Shown: positions 35,161-44,685 of the stretch, piece after piece
How the letters are laid out: every line of letters begins with the position of its first letter
Position numbering within the stretch: the stretch's first letter is position 1
Assembly (NCBI GenBank): GCA_016219145.1
Contig: JACRCG010000276.1
Coordinates: 1-44,685 of the forward strand
DNA: 44,685 nucleotides
Direction of reading: 5' to 3'
Source of the DNA: Deltaproteobacteria bacterium
Lineage (GTDB): Bacteria > Desulfobacterota > Desulfuromonadia > Geobacterales > Pseudopelobacteraceae
Translations under genes and position numbers: made by a program
Notes under the pieces: model-generated
Database searches by the model: none
Told to the model about the DNA's origin: nothing
Seen by the model: only the letters and a program-made list of their open reading frames with translations

Positions 35161-36555
35161 ATGACCACACGCATTGAAAAAGACAGCATGGGTGAAATGG
35201 AAGTTCCGGCCGAGGCTTACTACGGGGCGCAGACGGCCCGGGCCGTGCATAACTTCCCGATCTCCGGCCTGAAACCGCACCCGGCCTTTGTCTGGGCTAC
35301 GGTAATCATCAAGAAATGCGCGGCCAGAGCCAACATGTCCACCGGCCGGCTGGACGGGGAAATCGGCAACGCCATAGTGGCAGCCGCTGATGAAGTGCTG
35401 GCCGGTGCGCTGGCCGATCAGTTCGTGGTCGATCCCTTTCAGGCCGGGGCCGGGACATCCCACAACATGAACGCCAACGAAGTACTGGCCAACCGGGCGC
35501 TGGAGCTTTTGGGGCGGGAGCGGGGCGACTTTTCCACGCTGCACCCCAACGACCATGTCAATATGGCTCAATCCACCAATGATGTTATCCCGACCGCCAT
35601 CCGCCTGGCCTCGCTGGAAATGCTTGATCCGCTGCTGGAGCGGCTGGAAGAGCTGGAACTGGCTCTGTCCGCCAAGGCGGGGGAGTTCGATCATATCCTC
35701 AAATCAGGGCGCACCCACCTTCAGGACGCCGTGCCGATCCGGATGGGACAGGAGTTCGGCGCTTATGCCGCCGCCATCCGCAAGAACCGCGAGGGGCTGG
35801 AATCCTGCATCCCGGCCCTGCTGGAACTGGGCATCGGCGGCACCGCCGTCGGAACCGGCCTGAACGCCGAGCCGGCCTATATCAAGGCCATGATCGAAGA
35901 GCTTACCGTAGCAACCGGCTTTCCGCTGGTGGCTAGCCCGGATCTGTTCGAGGCCATGCAGAACATGGATCCCTTCCTGGCGCTGTCATCGTCCTTACGC
36001 CGCACGGCGGTCAACCTGGGTCGCATCGCCAACGACCTGCGCCTGCTGGCATCCGGCCCCCGCACCGGTCTGGACGAAATCCGCCTGCCGGCCATCCAGC
36101 CCGGCTCATCGATCATGCCGGGCAAGATCAATCCATCGATGGCCGAGATGACCAACATGGTCTGCTTTCAGGTGATGGGGTGCGATCAGGCTGTGCTGCT
36201 GGCGGCCCAGGCCGGACAGCTGGAGCTGAATGTGATGATGCCGCTGATTGCATGGAACCTGACTTTTTCAATGGAATTGCTCAGGAATTGCGTGCAGAAA
36301 TTCACCGGATCATGTATAAGCGGAATAAGCGCCAACGAAGCGCGCTGCCGCCGTTATCTGGATGATTCGCTGGGGCTGGTGACAGTCCTGGCGCCCTACA
36401 TCGGCTACAACGCCTCAGCTGCCATCGCCAAGGAATCTCTGGCCGGCGGACGGAGTATCCGCGAGATAGTGCTGGAACAGAAGTTGATGGATATTGAAGA
36501 GCTGGACAGGATCATGCAGCCGGAGCATCTGACCGAACCGGGGTTGCCTGAATAA
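35161..36555 (+). CDS. aspA: Aspartate ammonia-lyase / fumarase superfamily lyase
   Basis: RIEKDSMGEMEVPAEAYYGAQTARAVHNFPIS...FQAGAGTSHNMNANEVLANRALELLG...HPNDHVNMAQSTNDVIPTA...GSSIMPGKINP. Aspartase vs fumarase not certain. Confidence 0.85.
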   Translation: MTTRIEKDSMGEMEVPAEAYYGAQTARAVHNFPISGLKPHPAFVWATVIIKKCAARANMSTGRLDGEIGNAIVAAADEVLAGALADQFVVDPFQAGAGTSHNMNANEVLANRALELLGRERGDFSTLHPNDHVNMAQSTNDVIPTAIRLASLEMLDPLLERLEELELALSAKAGEFDHILKSGRTHLQDAVPIRMGQEFGAYAAAIRKNREGLESCIPALLELGIGGTAVGTGLNAEPAYIKAMIEELTVATGFPLVASPDLFEAMQNMDPFLALSSSLRRTAVNLGRIANDLRLLASGPRTGLDEIRLPAIQPGSSIMPGKINPSMAEMTNMVCFQVMGCDQAVLLAAQAGQLELNVMMPLIAWNLTFSMELLRNCVQKFTGSCISGISANEARCRRYLDDSLGLVTVLAPYIGYNASAAIAKESLAGGRSIREIVLEQKLMDIEELDRIMQPEHLTEPGLPE

Positions 36556-36576
36556 TATAAAAAGGAGAAAGATGAG

Positions 36577-36798
36577 ATGAAAGAAGAGGTACTGAAAGTA
36601 TTGGAGCAGGTTCGCCCCGCTCTGCAGGCTGATGGCGGCGATGTTGAGCTGGTTGAAGTTACCGAAGACGGCATCGTCAAGGTGCGCCTGAAGGGCGCCT
36701 GCGGCAGTTGCCCGATGTCCACCATGACTTTGAAGATGGGGATCGAGCGCGCCATGAAAGCACAGATTCCAGGGGTTGTGGAAGTCCAGCAGGTCTGA
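36577..36798 (+). CDS. NifU C-terminal domain (Nfu-like) Fe-S scaffold protein
   Basis: [52 protein letters not shown]: Nfu domain with CGSCP. Confidence 0.93.
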   Translation: MKEEVLKVLEQVRPALQADGGDVELVEVTEDGIVKVRLKGACGSCPMSTMTLKMGIERAMKAQIPGVVEVQQV

Positions 36799-36821
36799 TT
36801 TCAACATCGGAATAAGCCGCG

Positions 36822-36857
36822 AAAACGCTCCTTCAGTCCCGCTGAAAGGAGCGTTTG
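36822..36857. terminator. Terminator hairpin between convergent genes
   Basis: aaacgctccttcag-tcccg-ctgaaaggagcgttt between nfu and pqiC. Confidence 0.75.
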
Positions 36858-37460
36858 TTATTGTCCGGCAGCCCGATCTGCACGGATCGCCCCGGCAATA
36901 TCGCTGCCGGCTGAGACGATGGCCCGGTTATAGGCGGCCACCAGAGCGTCGTAACCATCCCTGCCCCTGCTTTCCTGCACATTCGAGCGCCCTGTTTTTA
37001 TCGAACCGCCGGATGATCGGCTTACTTTCCAGACCGCATCCAGATACACCAGATCACTGGTGGCATCCAGGCGCCGGATGTCCAGCGTCACCTTGTAGTC
37101 CGGCTCTGCGGCGCTGGTTTGGGGGTAGGCTGTAACCAGATCTGATGCAAGCCGGTTGGCCAGTGTATCTACCAAAAGACGGGTAATCCCGTCTTTCAAT
37201 GGTTCTGCCCAACGCTGCATTTCCAGTATTTCCACACGATTGCCGGTCAGACGCTCAACCATCTGCGGTCGATCCACCAGATCCGGAAGAGAAACGTGCG
37301 TCACCGATACAGCGGGTGGAGCGTTTAACGGCTCGGCCGGTTTAACTCCCGTGATGGTTCCCAGCGTATAAAAATTGACCTGCGGCGATCTGCTGCAGCC
37401 GGCCATGGCTGTCCCGAGGCATAGCACCGTTATGCCGGTGATTACTTGCCGAAAGTTCAT
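36858..37460 (-). CDS. pqiC: PqiC/ABC-type transport auxiliary lipoprotein
   Basis: Lipobox GTAMAGC; VNFYTLG..PAVSVTHVSLPDLVDRPQMVERLTGNRVEILEMQRWAEPLKDGITRLLVDTLANRL. Confidence 0.85.
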   Translation of the reverse strand: MNFRQVITGITVLCLGTAMAGCSRSPQVNFYTLGTITGVKPAEPLNAPPAVSVTHVSLPDLVDRPQMVERLTGNRVEILEMQRWAEPLKDGITRLLVDTLANRLASDLVTAYPQTSAAEPDYKVTLDIRRLDATSDLVYLDAVWKVSRSSGGSIKTGRSNVQESRGRDGYDALVAAYNRAIVSAGSDIAGAIRADRAAGQ

Positions 37461-39109
37461 TTTTCATCCCCCTTCTTGCCGCGCAGCAGCGCTTCCGGAT
37501 TGCGTTCAAGATAGTCGCCCAGCACTCTTAAGGATTTGGCGGCCCGGCTTATTTCGCGCAGGGTCTCCCGCAGATCAAGCTGAAACGGCGCTTCCGATGA
37601 GAGCGTCTGTTTCGCTTCTCCCAGGGTTTTTCGCAGATCCTCCAGCGATTTACGCACATCCGTCATCAGGGCGCGCGCCTCCGGCACAATCGCAGCGTCA
37701 ACGTTTTTAAGCAGGTTGTCGGCGCTCTTCAAGGTACCATCAAGACTCTGGACCGTCTGTCGCGCATCGCCGGCCAGCTCTTCCAGAGGCACCTTTTCCA
37801 GTTTCTGCACGATCTGCATCAGGGCGGTCTGGAATTGCTCCATACTGCCGACTGCGGTCGGGAATTCAGGCGGGCTCTTGCTCCAGTCCATCTTCGCCGG
37901 CGGCGCCTTGGGAAAGAAATCCAGTGCCACATAGAGTTGTCCTGTCAGCAGATTGCCGGTCCTGAGCTGGGCCCGGAAACCATTTGCAACCAGGGCGTTC
38001 AGCAGTTCCCTGGTACTCATGGTGTGCTGCGATTTGCTGCGGTAACGGGCTTTCAGCCGTTCCGGGTAGAATTTAATCTCGACCGGCATCGAAAACTGTT
38101 TGCGCTGCGGATCAAGCTCGACGTTGATCTTGCTGACCTCGCCCACGGTCACGCCCCGCAGATCCACCGGAGCCCCGATCGGCAGGCCACGCACCGATTC
38201 GGCAAAAACCAGCAGGTAATTTTCAACAACGGTATCGGGACGCTTGATAGCCTCCTCCTTGTCGGCAAACAGGGTAAAAACGCTGTTGGCGTCGGCTGGC
38301 GCGGCGTCCTGGCGGTCTTCAGGAGATTGAAAGGCGATGCCCCCCAGCAGGATCGAAGCCATCGATTCGGTGTTGACCTTAACTCCGCTGCCGTCGATTG
38401 AAATGTCTATGCCGCTGGCATGCCAGAACATGGTGTTGACCTTGACGTAACTGTCGTAAGGAGCCCGTATGAACACCTTGAGAGTAACCCCTTTGCCGTC
38501 CTTGTCGAGTTCGTAGGCCACCACCTCGCCGACCTGCATGCGGCGGTAGAACAGCGGAGTGGCGATATCGAGCGAGCCGATATCCCTGGCGCGCAGGACA
38601 AACTGGCGACCCGGCACATCCATTGAGACCACCGGCGGCCGCTCCAGGCCGATAAAATCATACTGATCTTCCAATGACTTGCCGGCATCCAGGCCGATGT
38701 AAGTGCCTCCCATCAGGGTACTCAGGCCGGAAATGCTCCCCCCCGAGATGCGGGCCCGCACGACCCAGAAGCGGGTATCTTCGACCAACAGCGGCTCGGC
38801 TTCCTTGCTCAGTTCGGCAGTTACCACCACATGAGAGCGATCCCTGGCGATGGCGATGCTCTTGACCAGACCGACCTGCACGTCCTTGTACTTGATCCTG
38901 GTTTTTCCAGCTTCCAGACCCTCACCGCTTTTGAAAGTAATCGTTATGACCGGCCCGCGCCCCAGGTACGATTTGACCGCCAGGGAAATGCCGATGATGG
39001 CTGCGATGATCGGTATGATCCAGATCAGCTGCGAGGTCCGGCGACGGCGACGCTCGACAATGGCATCCGGGATTTCCGGAACTACAGGCGCTTTTGGTGA
39101 ATCATTCAT
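37457..39109 (-). CDS. pqiB: PqiB-like MCE/MlaD family protein
   Basis: One TM plus repeated MCE domains (VITITFKSGEGLEAGKTRIKYKDVQVGLVKSI; ..GLPIGAPVDLRGVTVGEVSKINVEL). Confidence 0.9.
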   Translation of the reverse strand: MNDSPKAPVVPEIPDAIVERRRRRTSQLIWIIPIIAAIIGISLAVKSYLGRGPVITITFKSGEGLEAGKTRIKYKDVQVGLVKSIAIARDRSHVVVTAELSKEAEPLLVEDTRFWVVRARISGGSISGLSTLMGGTYIGLDAGKSLEDQYDFIGLERPPVVSMDVPGRQFVLRARDIGSLDIATPLFYRRMQVGEVVAYELDKDGKGVTLKVFIRAPYDSYVKVNTMFWHASGIDISIDGSGVKVNTESMASILLGGIAFQSPEDRQDAAPADANSVFTLFADKEEAIKRPDTVVENYLLVFAESVRGLPIGAPVDLRGVTVGEVSKINVELDPQRKQFSMPVEIKFYPERLKARYRSKSQHTMSTRELLNALVANGFRAQLRTGNLLTGQLYVALDFFPKAPPAKMDWSKSPPEFPTAVGSMEQFQTALMQIVQKLEKVPLEELAGDARQTVQSLDGTLKSADNLLKNVDAAIVPEARALMTDVRKSLEDLRKTLGEAKQTLSSEAPFQLDLRETLREISRAAKSLRVLGDYLERNPEALLRGKKGDEK

Positions 39110-39741
39110 ATATCACTCTCTTTCCTGAGCGGATCCCAGATCAGGCGCGGGTCAAATTCCATGGCGGCAAACATGGTCAGCACCACAACAGAGCCGAAAG
39201 CGATCGCACCGCTGCCGGCTCTGACGGTCGCCAGTGAACTCATCTGCACCAGCGCTGCCAGAATGGTCACTACATAAATATCCAGCATCGACCAGCGACC
39301 GACCAGTTCCACCATGCGATAGAGTTTGGCCCGTTGTACCGGCCACCAGGTCGTGCGGAGCTGCACCGTGACCAGCAGAAAGGTGAGCGCCATCAGTTTG
39401 AAGAGCGGCACCACTATGCTGGCGATGAAAACAATGGCCGAGATTCCCCACGAGCCGCTCTTCCAGAGGTGCACCACACCGCTCATGATGGTATCCTGGC
39501 GGTAGTCGATCAGCGAGCCTGTCTCCATGATTGTCAGCAGATTGGCCGGCAGGTACAGGATATAGGCGGCAATTACCAAGGCCCAGCAGCGCCTGATGCT
39601 GTCCGGTTTGCGGATACTTACCCTGGCGTTGCATCTGGGACAGCGGGCGGTTTCATGGATATCGGCCGGTCTTGACACCAGTCCACAGGCCTGGCAGGAG
39701 CAGAGGCCGAGGGCGGCGGCCGTAAGCATGGGGCGGCTCAT
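39106..39741 (-). CDS. pqiA: Paraquat-inducible protein A family (second half-length copy)
   Basis: CSCQACGLVSRPADIHETARCPRCNARV..YILYLPANLLTIMETGSL..YRMVELVGRWSMLDIYVVTILAALVQ. Confidence 0.88.
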   Translation of the reverse strand: MSRPMLTAAALGLCSCQACGLVSRPADIHETARCPRCNARVSIRKPDSIRRCWALVIAAYILYLPANLLTIMETGSLIDYRQDTIMSGVVHLWKSGSWGISAIVFIASIVVPLFKLMALTFLLVTVQLRTTWWPVQRAKLYRMVELVGRWSMLDIYVVTILAALVQMSSLATVRAGSGAIAFGSVVVLTMFAAMEFDPRLIWDPLRKESDI

Positions 39742-40388
39742 CGCAACTCTTCTCCGCCGCTTTTTATCTCCAGATGCGCCCAGATATCACGAGAATTGAA
39801 TGAAGCTGCCACGGCGGCAAGAATAAGAGTAAGCCCTCCGAAAGACCAGAGTGCGGCGCCTGGAATTACGCTGGCCGAACCGGCCAGCTTTACCAGCGAT
39901 ACCAGCACTCCCAGCATGAAGACCTCAACCATGCCCCACGGTTTGATACATTGCAGAATACGCAGGATCAGCGGGACACCGGCCGGCACACGCCGCATCC
40001 TGAGCGGCAGCAGCAGATACAGCATCATGCTCAGCTCGATGACCGGTATCAAAATGGTAGTTATGAATACCACCAGCGAGATGGAACGCATGTTCTGATC
40101 CCAGAGGGCACAGACGGCGCCGTACAGGTTGGTAGCATTACGAACACCCTGGATTTCGATCCCCAGAATGGGATATACGTTGGCAATAATCAACAGCATC
40201 GACGCCGTCAGCACCAGAGCCAGCGTACGATCCAGGCTGTCGGGCGAATTGCGGTACAGGTGTGCGCCGCAGCAGCGGCAGCAGGCTATTCCCCCCGGAA
40301 GAAGCTCAATTTCCCTGAGGATCAGATCGCATTCGCGGCAGGCGACCAGTGGTTTGGGATCGACATTCATGAATTTTACCCGTGACAA
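39738..40388 (-). CDS. pqiA: Paraquat-inducible protein A family (first half-length copy)
   Basis: ACRECDLILREIELLPGGIACCRCCGAHLYRN..LIIANVYPILGIEIQG..KPWGMVEVFMLGVLVSLVKLAGSASVIPG. Confidence 0.88.
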   Translation of the reverse strand: MSRVKFMNVDPKPLVACRECDLILREIELLPGGIACCRCCGAHLYRNSPDSLDRTLALVLTASMLLIIANVYPILGIEIQGVRNATNLYGAVCALWDQNMRSISLVVFITTILIPVIELSMMLYLLLPLRMRRVPAGVPLILRILQCIKPWGMVEVFMLGVLVSLVKLAGSASVIPGAALWSFGGLTLILAAVAASFNSRDIWAHLEIKSGGEELR

Positions 40389-40517
40389 TATTTACCCGTG
40401 AAAGTAAGGTCATGCATTATTGTAGTCAAGATAAATTTGTATTCGATAATTACATGGTTGACAGCACTTTGTTCAAGGATCATTTTTCAGTGCTGAAAGG
40501 GAGCGGCGGAAGTTTCA

Positions 40518-41738
40518 ATGAGTGCGGCGGCGCAAAACATAAACGTACGGGAAGGGCAGGTCAGGGTCGGCACCCCGGAGTTCAGGCGGATCAATATAGC
40601 CCTGTTCTGCGCCGGTTTTGTCACCTTTATCACGCTCTATGACGTGCAGCCGCTGCTGCCGCTGTTTGCGCAGGAGTTCGGCGTGTCGCCGGCCGTGGCC
40701 AGCCTGCCGCTCTCCTGCGCCACGATCGCGCTGGCTCTGGGTATGCTGATTGCGGGTACGGTTTCGGAAACGGTGGGGCGCAGGGCGCTTATGACGGTGG
40801 CGCTTTTTCTGACATCACTGCTGGCGCTGGCAACGCTTTTCAGCCACTCGTTTGAATCACTGCTGGCGCTGCGGTTATTGCAGGGACTGGTGCTGGCGGG
40901 AGTTCCTTCGGTGGCGATGGCCTATCTGGGGGAGGAGATGGATGCCCAGGCTATCGGTCACGCCATGGGCCTTTACATCAGCGGCAATGCTTTGGGAGGG
41001 ATGAGCGGGCGGATCGGATCGGCACTGTTCTGCAAGTTTGTGCCCTGGCATACCGCCATTGCCCTGGTGGGTGTCGTCAGTCTGCTGCTGAGCCTGGTGT
41101 TTCTGAAGAGCCTGCCCGCCTCGACCAACTTCCACCAGCGGCCGTTTCAGTTCAGCTACCTGTACACCTCGCTGTTCCAGCATCTGCGCGACCCTGGGCT
41201 GCACTGCCTTTATGCGCTGGCCTTCCTCACCATGGGGGGCTTCATCTCGCTCTACAACTACATCGGTTTCCGCCTGCTGGCGCCGCCTTACCAGCTTACC
41301 CAGTTCCAGGTCAGCCTGATCTTTCTGGTCTATATGCTGGGGTCATTCAGTTCCGGGATGGTCGGCAGTCTGATCCACCGTTTCGGCCGCCCCTTCATGA
41401 TCCGCCTGACGCTTGCTGTCATGCTGGTCGGGACGTTAATCACGCTTTCAGAGCCGCTCCCGCTGATAGTCGCCGGTGTCGGAATCTTCACCTGCGGCTT
41501 CTTCTGCGCTCATGCCATTGCATCCAGCTGGGTCGGTCGGCGCGCCAGCACAGCCAAAGCTCAGGCCTCCTCGCTGTACCTGTTTTCCTACTATCTCGGT
41601 TCAAGCATTTCCGGTACGATAGGCGGGCTGTTCTGGCAGAACTTCGGCTGGAACGGAGTAGCGGCAATGATTACCCTGCTGATCCTGTCCGCCTTTGGAG
41701 TGGCGGCACTACTATTGCGAATGCCGACTACAGAATAA
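40518..41738 (+). CDS. MFS transporter
   Basis: 12-TM-like hydrophobic ORF, INIALFCAGFVTFITLYDVQPLLPLFAQEFGVSPAVASLPLSCATIALALGMLIAGTVSETVGRRALM (YnfM-like). Confidence 0.92.
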   Translation: MSAAAQNINVREGQVRVGTPEFRRINIALFCAGFVTFITLYDVQPLLPLFAQEFGVSPAVASLPLSCATIALALGMLIAGTVSETVGRRALMTVALFLTSLLALATLFSHSFESLLALRLLQGLVLAGVPSVAMAYLGEEMDAQAIGHAMGLYISGNALGGMSGRIGSALFCKFVPWHTAIALVGVVSLLLSLVFLKSLPASTNFHQRPFQFSYLYTSLFQHLRDPGLHCLYALAFLTMGGFISLYNYIGFRLLAPPYQLTQFQVSLIFLVYMLGSFSSGMVGSLIHRFGRPFMIRLTLAVMLVGTLITLSEPLPLIVAGVGIFTCGFFCAHAIASSWVGRRASTAKAQASSLYLFSYYLGSSISGTIGGLFWQNFGWNGVAAMITLLILSAFGVAALLLRMPTTE

Positions 41739-41800
41739 ACTCCGCAGTGTCCGGTCAGAAAATTGCATCATTGAATTTTGACATGAAAACGCTGCTTTTC

Positions 41801-41882
41801 ACCCTCCCCCAGCCCCTCCCATCGAAGGGAGGGGGGCTGTAATCCCCACTCCCCTTGTGGGAGAGGGGTAGGGAGAGGGGGG
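41801..41882. repeat. GC-rich nested palindromic intergenic repeat
   Basis: accctcccccagcccctcccatcgaagggaggggggctgtaatccccactccccttgtgggagaggggtagggagaggggg. Confidence 0.8.
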
Positions 41883-41909
41883 ACACAAACCACAAGGAGA
41901 ACACAGTAG

Positions 41910-42284
41910 ATGAAAAACGCACTTACAATCGCCCTGTTCTGCGCCGGCGGCGGAGTCAGCCGCTACTATCTGTCCGGCTGGGTCCACAGCATGTTCGGCT
42001 GGGCTTTTCCCTACGGCACTTTGGCGGTCAACGTCATCGGCGCTTATTTCATAGGCTTGATCATGGAGCTGGGATTGAGCGGCGCGGCGATGCCGGGGAC
42101 TCTGCGGGTCGGACTGACCGCCGGCTTCATGGGGGGGCTGACGACCTTTTCCACCTTCAGTTACGAGACCTTCAAGCTGATTGAAGCAGGCCGGTTCATG
42201 TTGGCTTTCGCCAACATAATGATCAGCGTGGCGGTCTGCCTGCTGTTTACCTGGCTCGGCATAATTACGGTCAGGGCGCTATAG
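41910..42284 (+). CDS. crcB: Fluoride efflux transporter CrcB
   Basis: GGGVSRYYLSGWVHSMFGWAFPYGTLAVNVIGAYFIGLIMEL...RVGLTAGFMGGLTTFSTFSYETFKLIEAG: CrcB/FEX. Confidence 0.95.
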   Translation: MKNALTIALFCAGGGVSRYYLSGWVHSMFGWAFPYGTLAVNVIGAYFIGLIMELGLSGAAMPGTLRVGLTAGFMGGLTTFSTFSYETFKLIEAGRFMLAFANIMISVAVCLLFTWLGIITVRAL

Positions 42285-42294
42285 CAGCTGTATT

Positions 42295-44184
<1,890 letters not shown>

Positions 44185-44225
44185 TGGTACCTCTTGGGAT
44201 GTTGGATTGGAAATAAACCTGGGAA

Positions 44226-44375
44226 CGGTCATTATCGCACAAAGCTCACAAAGTTCACCAAGAATAACCGGTGATTATCAAAGCTGACAAGGTCATTTTA
44301 CGGGTTACTGTTTCAAACTCGAAAAGACTCTGCTTTCTTTGTGTTCTTTGTGCCTTTGCGAGAGACGACTGCTTT
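44226..44375. repeat. CTTTGTG-type intergenic repeat, copy D
   Basis: gtcattatcgcacaaagctcacaaagttcaccaagaataac...ttctttgtgttctttgtgcctttgcgagagacgactgcttttg; ends match copies A and B, centre diverged. Confidence 0.8.
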
Positions 44376-44401
44376 TGATGGGATGAAGGGTGGCGACGCA
44401 A

Positions 44402-44684
44402 TCACTGCAGGCATTGAAACACGCCGGTGCACCAGAGGCAGGCCCCGCAGGGGACATCTCCGATATGGCAATCCTGCTCGAATTCATCGGTCTGCACGTA
44501 ATCACAGGGGGCCAGGCCGCAGTTCGAGCAGCCCGGGTAGTCATAGCCGGTGACCTGCGCCCGGAAAGCGCCAAACTCCGGGCTGTTCCAGATCTGCAGC
44601 AGATCCTGCCCGGTTACGTTTCCGAACACCTTGGGGGCACCCTGCTGGCGCCAGCCGCTGGCATAGCAGCGATAGCGATGCCAC
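44402..44684 (-). CDS. C-terminal fragment of a radical SAM/SPASM protein, 5' end outside the window
   Basis: Frame stays open to the window edge: WHRYRCYASGWRQQGAPKVFGNVTGQDLLQIWNSPEFGAFRAQVTGYDYPGCSNCGLAPCDY..CGACLWCTGVFQC; SPASM-like Cys pattern. Confidence 0.7.
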   Translation of the reverse strand, partial: WHRYRCYASGWRQQGAPKVFGNVTGQDLLQIWNSPEFGAFRAQVTGYDYPGCSNCGLAPCDYVQTDEFEQDCHIGDVPCGACLWCTGVFQCLQ

Positions 44685-44685
44685 A

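Noticed and set aside
41739-41909. Possible fluoride riboswitch upstream of crcB
   Set aside because: The gap is filled by the GC-rich palindromic repeat; no crcB-motif consensus seen.

Overview
The window looks like chromosomal DNA from a Geobacter/Desulfuromonadales-type bacterium. That placement is inferred from gene content and protein style, because no search could be run. Most of it is ordinary: two separated cobalamin blocks (cobM-cbiG and cbiET-cobI), pdxA, proA, typA/bipA, a CACHE/PAS hybrid histidine kinase, molybdenum-cofactor genes (MOSC, moaA, mobB), an aspA/fumC-type lyase, an NfuA-like protein, a pqiA-pqiA-pqiB-pqiC operon, an MFS transporter, crcB and two ABC-F ATPases. The most interesting parts are as follows. 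(1) A translationally coupled pair at 30341-35136: a giant Eco57I-type methylase/PD-(D/E)XK protein (type IIG-like), followed with an ATGA overlap by a four-helix-bundle protein carrying a topoisomerase-type zinc ribbon. Both genes are riddled with in-frame palindromic repeats of several families. (2) A macro-domain / Cys-Gly-rich-tailed membrane protein / radical SAM-SPASM / ABC-F gene run at 25684-30199. The Cys-Gly tail next to an rSAM enzyme suggests a possible peptide-modification system. (3) Several small repeat families: 'CTTTGTG' intergenic elements, a MITE-like element with 13-bp TIRs, G-quadruplex-prone inverted repeats, and a 7-nt tandem repeat in an ABC-F linker. (4) An antitoxin whose toxin appears reduced to a 15-codon stub that abuts pdxA.
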